Below are positions 42,240 through 50,816 of a DNA stretch of 64,000 nt, one piece after another. A model generated the notes under the pieces. The model made no database searches. It was not told the origin of the DNA and worked only from the letters and a program-made list of their open reading frames with translations. The first letter of the stretch is position 1. Every line of letters begins with the position of its first letter. Origin of the DNA: Hyphomicrobiales bacterium (GTDB lineage Bacteria; Pseudomonadota; Alphaproteobacteria; Rhizobiales; RI-29); contig WGLQ01000008.1 in the NCBI GenBank assembly GCA_016125495.1, forward strand, positions 183,785 through 247,784, written 5' to 3'. Made by a program: the position numbers and the translations under genes.

Positions 42240-42273
42240 CAGGCAGCATGACGCTTCAGGCAGTATGACAAAG
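42240..42273. repeat. Short direct repeat, period 17
   Basis: CAGGCAGCATGAC (42240-42252) and CAGGCAGTATGAC (42257-42269) match in 12 of 13 bases and are spaced by one 17-base period. Only two units are present. It could be a pair of protein-binding sites or chance. Confidence 0.4.
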
Positions 42274-42288
42274 AGCACGCCACAAACG

Positions 42289-42319
42289 GCAACGGCGACG
42301 GAAGGCCCGTCGCCGTTGC
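42289..42319. other. Perfect 13-bp stem-loop
   Basis: GCAACGGCGACGG (42289-42301) pairs fully with CCGTCGCCGTTGC (42307-42319) around the loop AAGGC. There is no T-tract on either side. It lies 155-190 bp beyond the 3' end of the H-NS-like gene, in DNA without genes. Confidence 0.55.
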
Positions 42320-42449
42320 AGTCGCACTTCCGATCGACGCTATCGCGCCCCGAATTACATCGGAGCTTCGATGCGCTTATCGCGACCCATTATCACTCCT
42401 TTCCGCCCCAGCGAACTGTTCGACGTCGGACTGAAACAGATGAGGCCGC

Positions 42450-42500
42450 AAAAAAACTGCGTCGCGGGCAAAAAACTATTTGATCGCGAATGCCGCCCGC
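42450..42500 (-). terminator. Weak terminator at the end of the H-NS-like gene
   Basis: On the minus strand GCGGGC inside the last codons can pair with GCCCGC just past the stop, and two T-runs follow the stop codon (six and seven Ts). The loop is long (about 25 nt) and the stem short, so this is a tentative call. Confidence 0.25.
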
Positions 42501-42802
42501 TTCTTGCCCTTCGCCTCGAGCGCCGCCAGCCAACGCGGCGTACGGCCACGCCCTGACCACGTCTCGCTCGGATTCTCGGGGTTCCGGTACTTCGGCGCGA
42601 CCGGCTTGGACTGCCTGTAAGCCCCTGACTTGGTGGGGATAATGGAGCCGAGATCAATGCCGCGCTGCGCCGCTTCCTTTTCCATTTCCCGAATGAACTG
42701 GGAGCGCTCCTCGCTTTCCTTGGAAGCGATTGCCCGCGGCAACTCCGCCATCAGCGCCTTCATTTCCGCCAGAGAGAGGGAATCTATGCTCACCTTTGCC
42801 AT
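42476..42802 (-). CDS. H-NS family nucleoid-associated protein
   Basis: 108 aa. The N-terminal half is a helical oligomerisation domain (SLSLAEMKALMAELPRAIASKESEERSQFIREMEKEAAQRG). The C-terminal half has the H-NS DNA-binding domain: KYRNPENPSETWSGRGRTPRWLAALEAKG, the alphaproteobacterial equivalent of the TWTGQGRTP loop that enters the minor groove of AT-rich DNA. AAGGTGGAG precedes the ATG at 42802. Such proteins silence foreign DNA and act as global regulators (HvrA/SpbA-like). It sits alone between two gene-poor stretches. Confidence 0.9.
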   Translation of the reverse strand: MAKVSIDSLSLAEMKALMAELPRAIASKESEERSQFIREMEKEAAQRGIDLGSIIPTKSGAYRQSKPVAPKYRNPENPSETWSGRGRTPRWLAALEAKGKKRAAFAIK

Positions 42803-43461
42803 TGTTTCTCCACCTTGCCCTTGTCGGGGCTTCTCCTGATCACATGCCCGGTCACTGCTGAATAGCATTGACGAGCGCCCTTTTCCGTCATTTTCGGAAA
42901 ACCCATCGAATGATTACCACGATTCGTCGCGGCCAGATCAAATTGTGCGCGCCGTCCTAAATCATCCGTAAATCGATGCATCGAGTCGACGACAGTGGAC
43001 CACTGCCCGTTCCAGACATGCGGATTACAGAATATCATCTGAGCGATATCTGACGTCATGACTTCTTCGACACGATCCCGCGATCAGTTCCTGCCGCCAG
43101 AGCCGGGGGTTTCAGGGAATGGAGCATCCGACGCGCGGCACGCGGCGGGCGCATCGGCAGGGAAAGGTGCCTATGCACCCGCCAGTCATTCCAATTAGCG
43201 CACCGAGCGCTCGTTGCAAAGACCCCAAATCGAATTATCGTCAGCCCCCCCTGCGGGACGGCCTGAACCGGGGGTGACCGGATAACGCCGGACACAAGGC
43301 TCGTCATCAGTGCCTTACCGGCGTCCTTAACGTCCGGCTCAAATAAGCTCCGTGGCATCCTGGCAATAGCCCAAGCTCGTTCGGCGATTGCGGCACCCGC
43401 TTGGCCGACCACTCTCGACTTCAACGTTGGAGCAAAACGGATTTCACTGCCGTGCGTGTTA
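42803..43461. other. Gene-free stretch upstream of the H-NS-like gene
   Basis: About 660 bp, less G+C-rich than the rest of the window. The open frame at 42790-43059 (minus) reads through the ribosome site of the H-NS-like gene and has no family features. It should contain the promoter of that gene, but no clear -35/-10 pair was found. A 7-bp dyad at 42881-42901 is listed separately. Confidence 0.4.
42881..42901. promoter_or_regulatory. AT-rich inverted repeat upstream of the H-NS-like gene
   Basis: TTTTCCG (42881-42887) and CGGAAAA (42895-42901) form perfect 7-bp arms around TCATTTT. It lies 79-99 bp upstream of the ATG. It may be an operator, for example for autoregulation, or a leader hairpin. 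Confidence 0.35.
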
Positions 43462-44856
43462 TCACAGACCCGAGAGATACTCGATCAGTTCGGCACGCCT
43501 GCTTGATGACAATTCCATGTAGCGGGACCGGCTTTGTGCTCCCTCGCCACCATGCCAGAGAACGGCCTCCTCGATCGAGCGCGCCCGACCATCGTGCAGC
43601 AGCCGGGCGTCCCGATCGCCCGCCACCCGACGCGAGAGGCCGGCGAGCGGCGCGGTCCGCCACTCACCCGGGCGAGGCGCGTCATCTGTCGGCCCGCCGG
43701 TGCCGTTGGCCGGCGCCAATTCCGCGAGTCCCTCACCCATGTCGTGAAGCAGGAGGTCGGAATAGATCACGATTTCCGGCATGTCGAGAACCTCCGCGTC
43801 GCCATCGGACTCGAGTTTGGGTACGTGGCAACGCGCGCATCCGATTTCCGCGAAGGTTTTTGCGCCCGCTTCGTTTACCGGAGGCTCCGCCGCGCTTCTC
43901 ACAGGCTCCAAGCGCGCCAGCGCCCGCAGATAGTCGGCGATCAGGACTACCAGCCCGTCACTGACTTCGTGACCACCGGTTTCGGGACGCCCGTCGCGCA
44001 CTGCTCGGCATGCCAACTGCAAATGCGTGCAATCGCCCGCCGGATCGGGTCTGTAGCTGCTGGACAAACCCATGTCGAGGCTGAGCGCGTCGGCGGTCTG
44101 ATGCTCGAGGCTGGCCATGTCGGATTTCCATCCGAAGCGTCCGGCAACCCGCTCACCGTCGTCGCCGTTCACCCAGCGGACGCGCCCTGAAATCCCGTCC
44201 CCGTCCGCATCCCCTGGATCGGCGAGCCGGGCGATGGCCGTCTCGCTCACCAATTCGATCAAACCAATTCCGTCGAGTTCGCGGGGCATCCGCAGTGACG
44301 CCGGTGCCACGCCATCGACGGGCGGTTCAGCCGACGCGATCCGGGCGACCGGCCGTCGGAGCGTGACGCTCATGGTGGTTCCAATTGCGACGGGCACTGT
44401 TTCGTATGACAGCAGAAGGCGGCCCTCGGGTTCCAAGCCCGCGATCGCCCGGGTCTGGAACTGCCGGCCGAGAACCGGATGCGGCCCGCCACCGGGCGCA
44501 CCCGAGGAGAGCCGCAGTGCGGGCTCGGCCTCGATCGAGGAATTGTGGCAAGCCGCGCAGGAGCCCTCGTTGTAGAGCGGCCCCAGGCCATCGGCGTTCG
44601 GATCACGTCCGGGCGCCGCCACCCATTCCTGCTCGAAAACGACACGGCCGAGCCGCGCGCGCTCGATCCGCACGGGATCGAGCCAGGGCCAGAAGGACGG
44701 CCCGTCACCACCCGAAACCTCTTCCGGAAGAGCAAGGCCGACAGCTGAAACAAGCGCGAGAATGACCGGGGCAAGCCGGCGGATCGATCCTGGACCCACC
44801 GGCGCACATCGCGGTCGCGCGCCAGCGGTGCCGCTTTGCTCGCTTTGGCGCGTCAT
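43462..44856 (-). CDS. DUF1111 di-heme oxidoreductase family protein
   Basis: 464 aa. A signal peptide (about 25-50, SIRRLAPVILALVSAVGLALPEEVSG) leads to a periplasmic domain with two heme c motifs: CAACH at 100-104 and CARCH at 340-344. The DUF1111/di-heme thiol oxidoreductase features NADGLGPLYNEGSCAACH, DADGDGISGRVRWV, GRFGWKSDMASLEHQTADAL and LLHDGRARSIEEAVLWHGGEG are all there. Relatives include MauG/CcpA-like peroxidases and imelysin-associated partners (IrpA/DUF1111 operons). The electron partner is unknown. No imelysin gene is adjacent in this window. Confidence 0.88.
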   Translation of the reverse strand: MTRQSEQSGTAGARPRCAPVGPGSIRRLAPVILALVSAVGLALPEEVSGGDGPSFWPWLDPVRIERARLGRVVFEQEWVAAPGRDPNADGLGPLYNEGSCAACHNSSIEAEPALRLSSGAPGGGPHPVLGRQFQTRAIAGLEPEGRLLLSYETVPVAIGTTMSVTLRRPVARIASAEPPVDGVAPASLRMPRELDGIGLIELVSETAIARLADPGDADGDGISGRVRWVNGDDGERVAGRFGWKSDMASLEHQTADALSLDMGLSSSYRPDPAGDCTHLQLACRAVRDGRPETGGHEVSDGLVVLIADYLRALARLEPVRSAAEPPVNEAGAKTFAEIGCARCHVPKLESDGDAEVLDMPEIVIYSDLLLHDMGEGLAELAPANGTGGPTDDAPRPGEWRTAPLAGLSRRVAGDRDARLLHDGRARSIEEAVLWHGGEGAQSRSRYMELSSSRRAELIEYLSGL

Positions 44857-44896
44857 TTGCAAAGACCTCGGCAACCAGTTTTTGCGGGGCCATGAC

Positions 44897-45088
44897 ATGA
44901 ACGATCTCGTCTATGCGTACGGCATCATCCGCGAGGAATTCGCCTCGATCCCTCACGATCACTGGCTGCTTCTCGGCGTGATCACGGCGGTCGGAATGCT
45001 CATCGGGTCGGTGCAGCACGCTCGCCATGCGGCGAACCGGCGCAAGGTCGAGGATGGTGCGCGGTACAATCTGATCCTGCGCAACTAG
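44897..45088 (+). CDS. Small single-helix membrane protein
   Basis: 63 aa. After a short polar N-terminus (MNDLVYAYGIIREEFASIPHD) a hydrophobic helix of about 17 residues (WLLLGVITAVGMLIGSV) is followed by a basic, soluble end (QHARHAANRRKVEDG). It is divergent from the DUF1111 gene with only 40 bp between the start codons, so they may share control. No family is recognised and the ribosome site is weak (GCGGGG), so this remains a candidate gene. Confidence 0.45.
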   Translation: MNDLVYAYGIIREEFASIPHDHWLLLGVITAVGMLIGSVQHARHAANRRKVEDGARYNLILRN

Positions 45089-45153
45089 CATTGCGATCGG
45101 CGGCGACACGCACCACCACATCGTGTGACCGTGCTCGCGAACCTCGCGCAGCG

Positions 45154-45855
45154 TCAAACGTCGAACGCGACCCCCACCTTCGGAACGACCACATTTTTGC
45201 CCGTCATCTCCTTGACGAAAGCGTCCGCCGTCCGATCGATGATCGGGAACGTCCCGTAGTGGCAGGGCACGACGGTCGAAAAGGAAAAGTAGGTCTTGCA
45301 CGCATAGGCGGCCGCCTTGGCCCCCATGGTGAAGCGATCGCCGATCGGCACCAGCCCCACCCGCGGCCGGTAGAGCGCCTCGACGATGGCAAAGTCAGCC
45401 GTGACGGCCGTATCCCCCATGTGATAGACGACCGGCCCCTCGCGCGGCGTGACGACGAGCCCGGCCGCGACACCGAGATACTGGTTGCGCCCGTCGACCG
45501 CCGTGCTCGATGAATGCACCGCGTTGGTCATGGCGACACGGAACGACCCGAGGTCGATTTCGCCGCCCGGGTTCATCATCTCGACCTTTTCGACACCCTG
45601 GCCCATGAGGTGCAGTGCCAGTTCGTAGTTCGCCACGACCGTCGCCCCTGTCCGCTTGGCGATGGCGACCGTATCGCCGACGTGATCGTCATGGCCATGC
45701 GTCAGGAGGACATGGGTCACCCCGGCGCTGGCGGCCTCGCTCGCGACTCCCGCGGCCTCGGCGGTCGGGTTTCCCGTCAGGAACGGATCGATCAGCAGGC
45801 GATCGTCCGCGGTCTCCAGCTTGAAACAGGAATGCCCATACCAGGTGATCCGCAT
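45154..45855 (-). CDS. UPF0173-type metal-dependent hydrolase
   Basis: 233 aa MBL-fold protein. The N-terminus MRITWYGHSCFKLETADDRLLIDPFLTGNP and the metal site LLTHGHDDHVGD are diagnostic for the UPF0173/YtkL-like family. HMGDTAVTADF, the VPIGDRFTMG region and CHYGTFPII provide the remaining His/Asp ligands. The substrate is unknown in this family. The start at 45855 is where homology begins. Confidence 0.93.
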   Translation of the reverse strand: MRITWYGHSCFKLETADDRLLIDPFLTGNPTAEAAGVASEAASAGVTHVLLTHGHDDHVGDTVAIAKRTGATVVANYELALHLMGQGVEKVEMMNPGGEIDLGSFRVAMTNAVHSSSTAVDGRNQYLGVAAGLVVTPREGPVVYHMGDTAVTADFAIVEALYRPRVGLVPIGDRFTMGAKAAAYACKTYFSFSTVVPCHYGTFPIIDRTADAFVKEMTGKNVVVPKVGVAFDV

Positions 45856-46016
45856 GTCGCCCGTCCTCCACGAAAAACTCGACCCCGAGCGCCCCGGGGC
45901 GCGCCGCTTCAATCGCCGCGACTATAGCGGTCCGCCCCGCGATCTCAATCCCGCCAGCCTCGTAGCGGGTGCCCCGCGCCCGTTGACCGGACAGGCGGCA
46001 CCAACTAACACGCGCC

Positions 46017-46511
46017 ATGGCCCATGATCCGACGCTCGCCCCCGAGGCGTTCCTTGCCGCCCTTCCCGACGGGCGGCCCCTGCTCGGGCTCGACCTTGGT
46101 AGCCGCACCATCGGGCTGGCACTTTCCGATATCCGCCGCACCATCGCCTCGCCGCTCGAAACCATCATACGCACGCGGTTTGCCGCCGACGCTTCGGCGC
46201 TCGAGACCGTCGTTGCCCGCCACGACATCGCCGGCCTCGTGATCGGCCTGCCGCTCAACATGGACGGCAGCGAGGGGCCGCGCGTCCAATCGACCCGCGC
46301 ATTCACCCGCAATATCGCCCCCCGCATCCCGCTGCCGATGCTGCTCTGGGACGAGCGTCTATCGACCGCGGCGGTCGAGCGCACGCTCATCGCGGCCGAC
46401 CGCAGCCGGCGGCGGCGCGCCGAACTGGTCGACAAGCTGGCGGCCGCCTATATCCTCCAGGCCGCCCTCGACCGCCTCTCCAATCTCGCCGCCCGGCCTG
46501 ACGGGCAATAG
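46017..46511 (+). CDS. ruvX: Holliday junction resolvase-like RuvX (YqgF)
   Basis: 164 aa. RNase H-like fold: [15 protein letters not shown] holds the first catalytic Asp, [22 protein letters not shown] the second region and [13 protein letters not shown] the later acidic residues. YqgF/RuvX takes part in pre-16S rRNA 5' maturation. The start at 46017 leaves a 20-residue extension before the core. The ribosome site is weak. Confidence 0.93.
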   Translation: MAHDPTLAPEAFLAALPDGRPLLGLDLGSRTIGLALSDIRRTIASPLETIIRTRFAADASALETVVARHDIAGLVIGLPLNMDGSEGPRVQSTRAFTRNIAPRIPLPMLLWDERLSTAAVERTLIAADRSRRRRAELVDKLAAAYILQAALDRLSNLAARPDGQ

Positions 46512-47012
46512 CGATCCGGACGCCCGGAGCCAACCCGGACCGCCCAGCGCATTCGCCTCCAGCCGCTCCATTGGCATCGATGGAGACCGTGTCGTTCACG
46601 GCACATTCAGCTCCCGATCGCAATAAGTCTCCGCATGCCGCCAATGCGGACTTGCGGAATACAGCCGTTTGCGATATGCAGCCGGCCCGATCAACCGACG
46701 AACCAAGGAAGGCATGAGACACGAATGAGCAACCAGCCAGTCACTATGACGGTCGGCTGCCGCGTGCCTGCTTTCCGGAGCTGGCGCGGCAAGCGCTGAG
46801 TTCCCCGATCCGGGCCCAGGGCGGCAATGGCCGCCCGCCGTCCGGCACGCGTTCGAACGGCCAGCCACGGCAACCGACCATCCATTCGAGCTGATCGACC
46901 ACGCACGGATTTTATTCGTCGTGCTGTCGATCTTTTCAATCCCGATGCGCCTGCTGTCCTGCCTCCGTCCGGAGGCAGTGCGACCGTTCGCGCGCCAATG
47001 GAGGACGGACCG
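46512..47012. other. Gene-free stretch before the PcfJ-like gene
   Basis: About 500 bp. No ORF with coding character on either strand. Two hairpins are present: TCCGCAT/ATGCGGA at 46630-46650, and the leader hairpin at 46959-46978 listed separately. No convincing promoter was found. Confidence 0.4.
46959..46978 (+). promoter_or_regulatory. Leader hairpin upstream of the PcfJ-like gene
   Basis: CTGCCTCC (46959-46966) pairs with GGAGGCAG (46971-46978) around GTCC, a perfect 8-bp stem 34 nt before the ATG at 47013. The 3' arm contains GGAGG, a decoy for the real ribosome site at 46999-47003. It may affect translation or mRNA stability. Confidence 0.35.
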
Positions 47013-48182
47013 ATGGGCTCTGTCACCGAAATGAACGAGGCACGCGGGCTGCCGCAGCCCGTCGTCGATGTCGTCCGCCGCTGCCGTCGGACCTATCGGC
47101 GGCGACTGCTGGCGTTCGCCGGAACCTCATCGCGTCGTGCCGACCTCGTCGTTGCATGCCCGGCCGCGGCCATCGCGCTCGTCGACGGTTCGACGAGGGC
47201 CGATGCCCGTGCCGCCGCCATCACCCGCCTCGAGCAGGGAGCCCCTCTCAAGACGGTGATGGATCAGCTCGGACTGCCGTTCTGGTACCGGCGCATTCCG
47301 CCCGAGGCGATCCTGCGCGCGCCGATGCCTTCCTCGCTGAGCGAGGAGGGAAATCGGACGGTTGCCGGGCGGCTGCCGGCGGACCCGGTCGCTGCCGGGA
47401 GCTGGCTCGCGCACATCTGGCAGGCGGAAGCCTGGAGCCACGAGCGCTTCGCGCTCTGGGTCTCGGGGCTGGCCGTCGACTGGAGCAGGGTGAGACCCGA
47501 GCGGGCGGTCGATCTTCGCCCGCTCGCCGCCTTCGCCTGGTTCAGCGGTCAGTTGGACCTCGAGGGCGGGCGGATGGTCGTGCGCACCTGGCACGACCGC
47601 CTCGGCCTTGCCAAGGCGGCCGACAACGCCGCGGCGTGGCTGCGTCTGGTGCATGCCGCGACGCAGCGCCGGGCCTACTCGCGCGACGACACCTGGCTGC
47701 GTCCGGGTCGGCTCAAGGGGCACACCTTCGTGCCTCTTCTGTCGTCCGAGGCGCTCGACGAAGAGGGTCGTGTCCTCAACCACTGCGCCGACACCTATGT
47801 CGGAACGGTGGAGCAGGGCCGTGCCCGCCTCTTCAGCATCCGGCGCGGTGAAAGCCGTGTCGCGACGCTGGAGATCCAGCCGCATCCGAACCACCCGGGT
47901 CGCCCGATCGTGGTTCAGCTGCGGGGACGCGACAACGCCGAGGTGCCGGACGACATCTGGCGTCTGGTGTTCCTCTGGCTCGCCAAGCAACGCAGCTACG
48001 ACCTTCCGGTCCAGCAGCAGCAGGCGGGTCCGATGACGCCGGACGAGGCCCGGTGGGAGCGGCTCTTTCGACCCTACCTCCTGAGCGTAGGCGAGGACGA
48101 GCTGATCGCGATGCGACCGACTGCAACGACGCTGACGAGGCTCCATGCGTGCCTCGACCGACTGGAGCGTCTCGCCCGGTGA
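47013..48182 (+). CDS. PcfJ-like protein
   Basis: 389 aa. The C-terminal half contains the PcfJ-like core: LNHCADTYVGTVEQGRARLF (His257, Cys258), then SIRRGESRVATLEIQPH. The N-terminal half is helical with many Arg and Trp. PcfJ-like proteins are best known from conjugative plasmids and other mobile elements, but stand-alone chromosomal copies are common and their role is unknown. The HC pair and the ATLE strand suggest an enzyme-like or nucleic-acid-related domain. GGAGG sits at the ideal distance before this ATG, so I reject the upstream ATG at 46998. No conjugation genes are nearby. Confidence 0.75.
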   Translation: MGSVTEMNEARGLPQPVVDVVRRCRRTYRRRLLAFAGTSSRRADLVVACPAAAIALVDGSTRADARAAAITRLEQGAPLKTVMDQLGLPFWYRRIPPEAILRAPMPSSLSEEGNRTVAGRLPADPVAAGSWLAHIWQAEAWSHERFALWVSGLAVDWSRVRPERAVDLRPLAAFAWFSGQLDLEGGRMVVRTWHDRLGLAKAADNAAAWLRLVHAATQRRAYSRDDTWLRPGRLKGHTFVPLLSSEALDEEGRVLNHCADTYVGTVEQGRARLFSIRRGESRVATLEIQPHPNHPGRPIVVQLRGRDNAEVPDDIWRLVFLWLAKQRSYDLPVQQQQAGPMTPDEARWERLFRPYLLSVGEDELIAMRPTATTLTRLHACLDRLERLAR

Positions 48183-48258
48183 GAGCGGGCGGGGCGCTCC
48201 CGTTTGTTACCGGGGCGAGCCCGCGCCAGCGGCCCCCGTGCAACCGGTATTGGTTCCT

Positions 48259-50676
48259 TCAGGCGCGGACGCGATCGTTCCGAGGATCATAGAGGCACTC
48301 CGGGGCAACGCTTGCGGGAACGCGTTCCCCCAGCACCTCGACGGAGAGCTTCGTGCCGAGTTCCGCGTGCTCCGGGTCCACATAGCCGAATGCGATATTC
48401 ATCCCTGTCCGGTGGCCCCAGCCCGCCGACGTCACGCTGCCGACGACCTGCCCGTCTGCGAGGATCGAATCCCCGCCATGAGCCGGGGCGACGTCGCTGT
48501 CGAGTGTGAGGACGATGAATTTCCGGCGTGGCGGCCTGCCCTTGCGTTCGGCGAGGGCATCGCGCCCCTCGAACCCACCCTTCTCGAGCCGCACGAAGCG
48601 CGAGAGCCCCGCCTCGAAGGGATCGAATTCATCGAAAATGTCCGCCTTCCAGTGCCGATAGCCCTTTTCGAGGCGCATCGATTCGGCGGCATAGAGGCCG
48701 AAGTGGCGCAGCCCGAGGGGCTTTCCGGAGTCCTCGATCAGACGGTGCACGCCGATCGCACTCTCGAGGGGCACGTGGAGTTCGAAGGCGAGTTCGCCGG
48801 AATAGGAGACGCTCATGACGACGACGCGGTGTGGGCCGATCAGGACCTCACGCACGCCAAGCCAGGGGAACGCCGCCTTCGACCAGTCGGTGCGCGGGGA
48901 GACCGATTGCAGCAACTCGCGTGATCTCGGGCCGGCAACGACGAGGATCGTGTGCGTTGCCGTCAGATTCGCGAGCCGGACACCCGAGGCCGGGAGGCGC
49001 TTGCTCAACCAATCCCTGTCGTGCCATTCGGCAGCGGCGGCCGAGCCGAGCCAGAAGCGATCGGCGGCGATCCGCGCAACGGTCACTTCGCTCAGCAAGT
49101 GGCCGCACGGCGTCACCGAATAGGTGAGCGCGACTTTCCCCTCCTTCGGCAGCGGGCTCGTATAGAGGCCGTCGAGCCAGCCGGCCGCGCCTTCTCCCGC
49201 CACCTCAAAGCGCGTGAAGCCATCGACTTCCATCACGCCGACCGCGTCCCGAACAGCGGCGACCTCGTTCGCGACGACGGCCCGGGTCGGCGTGAAACGG
49301 AAGGAATGTTCGTCGACGAAGTCCGGCGACGGCGCAAAGAACAGCGCACGCTCCCAGCCGTTGACCGTGCCGAACACGGCGCCGCGCGCCTCGAGCAGCG
49401 GCGTCAGGGGCGTCACCTTCGCGGGCCGCCCGGCCGGACGATATTCATGCGGCATGTGGAAGCGAAATTCGTTGCGGTAGTCCTCGATGGCCTTCAGCGC
49501 CGTGTACTCGGTGGTGCAGTGGGAGGTGAACCGGCGCGGATCGAGGCACCAGGTGTCGTAGCAGGCCTTGCCGTGCACGATCTGCTGGGCGAGCAGCCAG
49601 CCGTGGCCACCGCCTTCGCCGATGCCGGCCCGTAGGCCGATGATGCACCAGGCGTTGCGCCTCTCGGGAATACGTCCGACCAGCGGCAGTCCGTCGGGCG
49701 AGTAGGTGATCGGGCCGTTGATGATGGTGTGGATGCCGGCCTCGGAAAGGCAGGGTAGCCGGCGCATGGCGCCCTCGAGCAGGTCCATCACCCGGTCGGG
49801 ATCGCTCGGACAGAGGGCGGAGGTGAAATGGGGGTCGATGCCGTCGAGGCCCCAGGTCTTGCAACCCTGCTCATAGAAGCCGACCAGCAGACCGTGCTTT
49901 TCCTGTCGGCTGTAGAAGTCGTCGGTCGGACAGCGAATCAACGGCACCCGGTGACCGAGCGCGGCGATTTCCGCGATCGGCTCGGTGAGGAAATACTGGT
50001 GCTCCATGGAGACGACAGGGTGCGAGACGCCCATCATGGCGCCAACCTCGTTCACCCGGTAGCCGCACGCATTGACCACATGTTCGGCGACGATGTCGCC
50101 GCGGGGGGTCGTCACGATCCATTCCCCGTTCGCCTTCTGCGCGAGCCCCGTCACGGGTGTCTGGCGATGGACCTCGGCGCCGGCGGCGCGGGCGCGCCGC
50201 ACGAGGGCCTGGCAGAGCCCCGCCGGATCGATGTCGCCGTCGAGCGGGTCCCAGAGCGCGCCCGCGAGGTTGTCGGTGGCGATGAGCGGATGGCGGCGCC
50301 GGCACTCGGCGGCATCGATGACCTCGAATTCGACCCCCATGCCCTTGGCCATCGAGACGAAATGCCGGTAGCCGTCGAGATGTGCCGTGGTGGACGCGAG
50401 GCGAATGCCGCCATCGCCGTGGTGGTAGGTGATCGGGTGCTCCGGGTCCGCCGCCAACTCCATGTAGAGACGGATCGAATGGGACTTGAGGCCGACCATC
50501 GTCTGGACCGCGCCGAAGTTCGTCACTTGCGCCGCAGAATGCCAAGTGGTGCCGGATGTCAATTCGTCACGCTCCAGGAGCATGACATCGCTCCAACCCT
50601 CCCGCGTCAGGTGGTAGAGCGTGCTGCACCCGGCGATGCCGCCGCCGATGACGACGACGCGGGTCTGGGATTTCAC
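48259..50676 (-). CDS. Dimethylglycine/sarcosine dehydrogenase-like flavoprotein
   Basis: 805 aa. An N-terminal FAD-binding DAO domain (VVVIGGGIAGCSTLYHLTREG, then SGTTWHSAAQVTNFG with the His often bound to FAD) covers about 400 residues. It is followed by an FAO/GcvT tandem (YTSPLPKEGKVALTYSVTPCGHLLSEVTV..., SYSGELAFELHVP, GLRHFGLYAAESMRLEKGYRHW) that binds tetrahydrofolate. The enzyme should oxidise an N-methyl amino acid and pass the methyl group to folate. The GTG at 50676 has AGGAGTG at the right distance and family homology begins there. Exact substrate (dimethylglycine, sarcosine or another N-methyl compound) is open. Confidence 0.88.
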   Translation of the reverse strand: MKSQTRVVVIGGGIAGCSTLYHLTREGWSDVMLLERDELTSGTTWHSAAQVTNFGAVQTMVGLKSHSIRLYMELAADPEHPITYHHGDGGIRLASTTAHLDGYRHFVSMAKGMGVEFEVIDAAECRRRHPLIATDNLAGALWDPLDGDIDPAGLCQALVRRARAAGAEVHRQTPVTGLAQKANGEWIVTTPRGDIVAEHVVNACGYRVNEVGAMMGVSHPVVSMEHQYFLTEPIAEIAALGHRVPLIRCPTDDFYSRQEKHGLLVGFYEQGCKTWGLDGIDPHFTSALCPSDPDRVMDLLEGAMRRLPCLSEAGIHTIINGPITYSPDGLPLVGRIPERRNAWCIIGLRAGIGEGGGHGWLLAQQIVHGKACYDTWCLDPRRFTSHCTTEYTALKAIEDYRNEFRFHMPHEYRPAGRPAKVTPLTPLLEARGAVFGTVNGWERALFFAPSPDFVDEHSFRFTPTRAVVANEVAAVRDAVGVMEVDGFTRFEVAGEGAAGWLDGLYTSPLPKEGKVALTYSVTPCGHLLSEVTVARIAADRFWLGSAAAAEWHDRDWLSKRLPASGVRLANLTATHTILVVAGPRSRELLQSVSPRTDWSKAAFPWLGVREVLIGPHRVVVMSVSYSGELAFELHVPLESAIGVHRLIEDSGKPLGLRHFGLYAAESMRLEKGYRHWKADIFDEFDPFEAGLSRFVRLEKGGFEGRDALAERKGRPPRRKFIVLTLDSDVAPAHGGDSILADGQVVGSVTSAGWGHRTGMNIAFGYVDPEHAELGTKLSVEVLGERVPASVAPECLYDPRNDRVRA

Positions 50677-50816
50677 GGCCGGCACTCCTGGGGATACCGC
50701 GAGGGGCTCCTCGCGCTCCGGCCAGTCGTAACGGGCGCCGCCACCGGCCGGCAAGGCCCAGCTGCTGGAAAGCGCGACCGGTCGCCTTGGCGCTCCCACC
50801 ATGCTAACGCCTCACG

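Larger units (their letters stand above)
41725..42475. other. Gene-free stretch with a strong hairpin
   Basis: About 750 bp without a convincing gene on either strand. The short ORFs here are Arg/Pro-rich shadows. It contains a 13-bp perfect stem at 42289-42319 and a pair of 13-base direct repeats about 30 bp earlier, both listed separately. It may hold an untranslated RNA or the 3' region of the H-NS-like transcript. Confidence 0.4.

Noticed and set aside
42790..43059. 89-codon minus-strand frame upstream of the H-NS-like gene
   Set aside because: No homology, no ribosome site, and it runs over the ribosome site of the downstream gene.
46998..47012. ATG at 46998 as start of the PcfJ-like gene
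   Set aside because: The GGAGG that would serve translation lies just after it and is well placed for the ATG at 47013.
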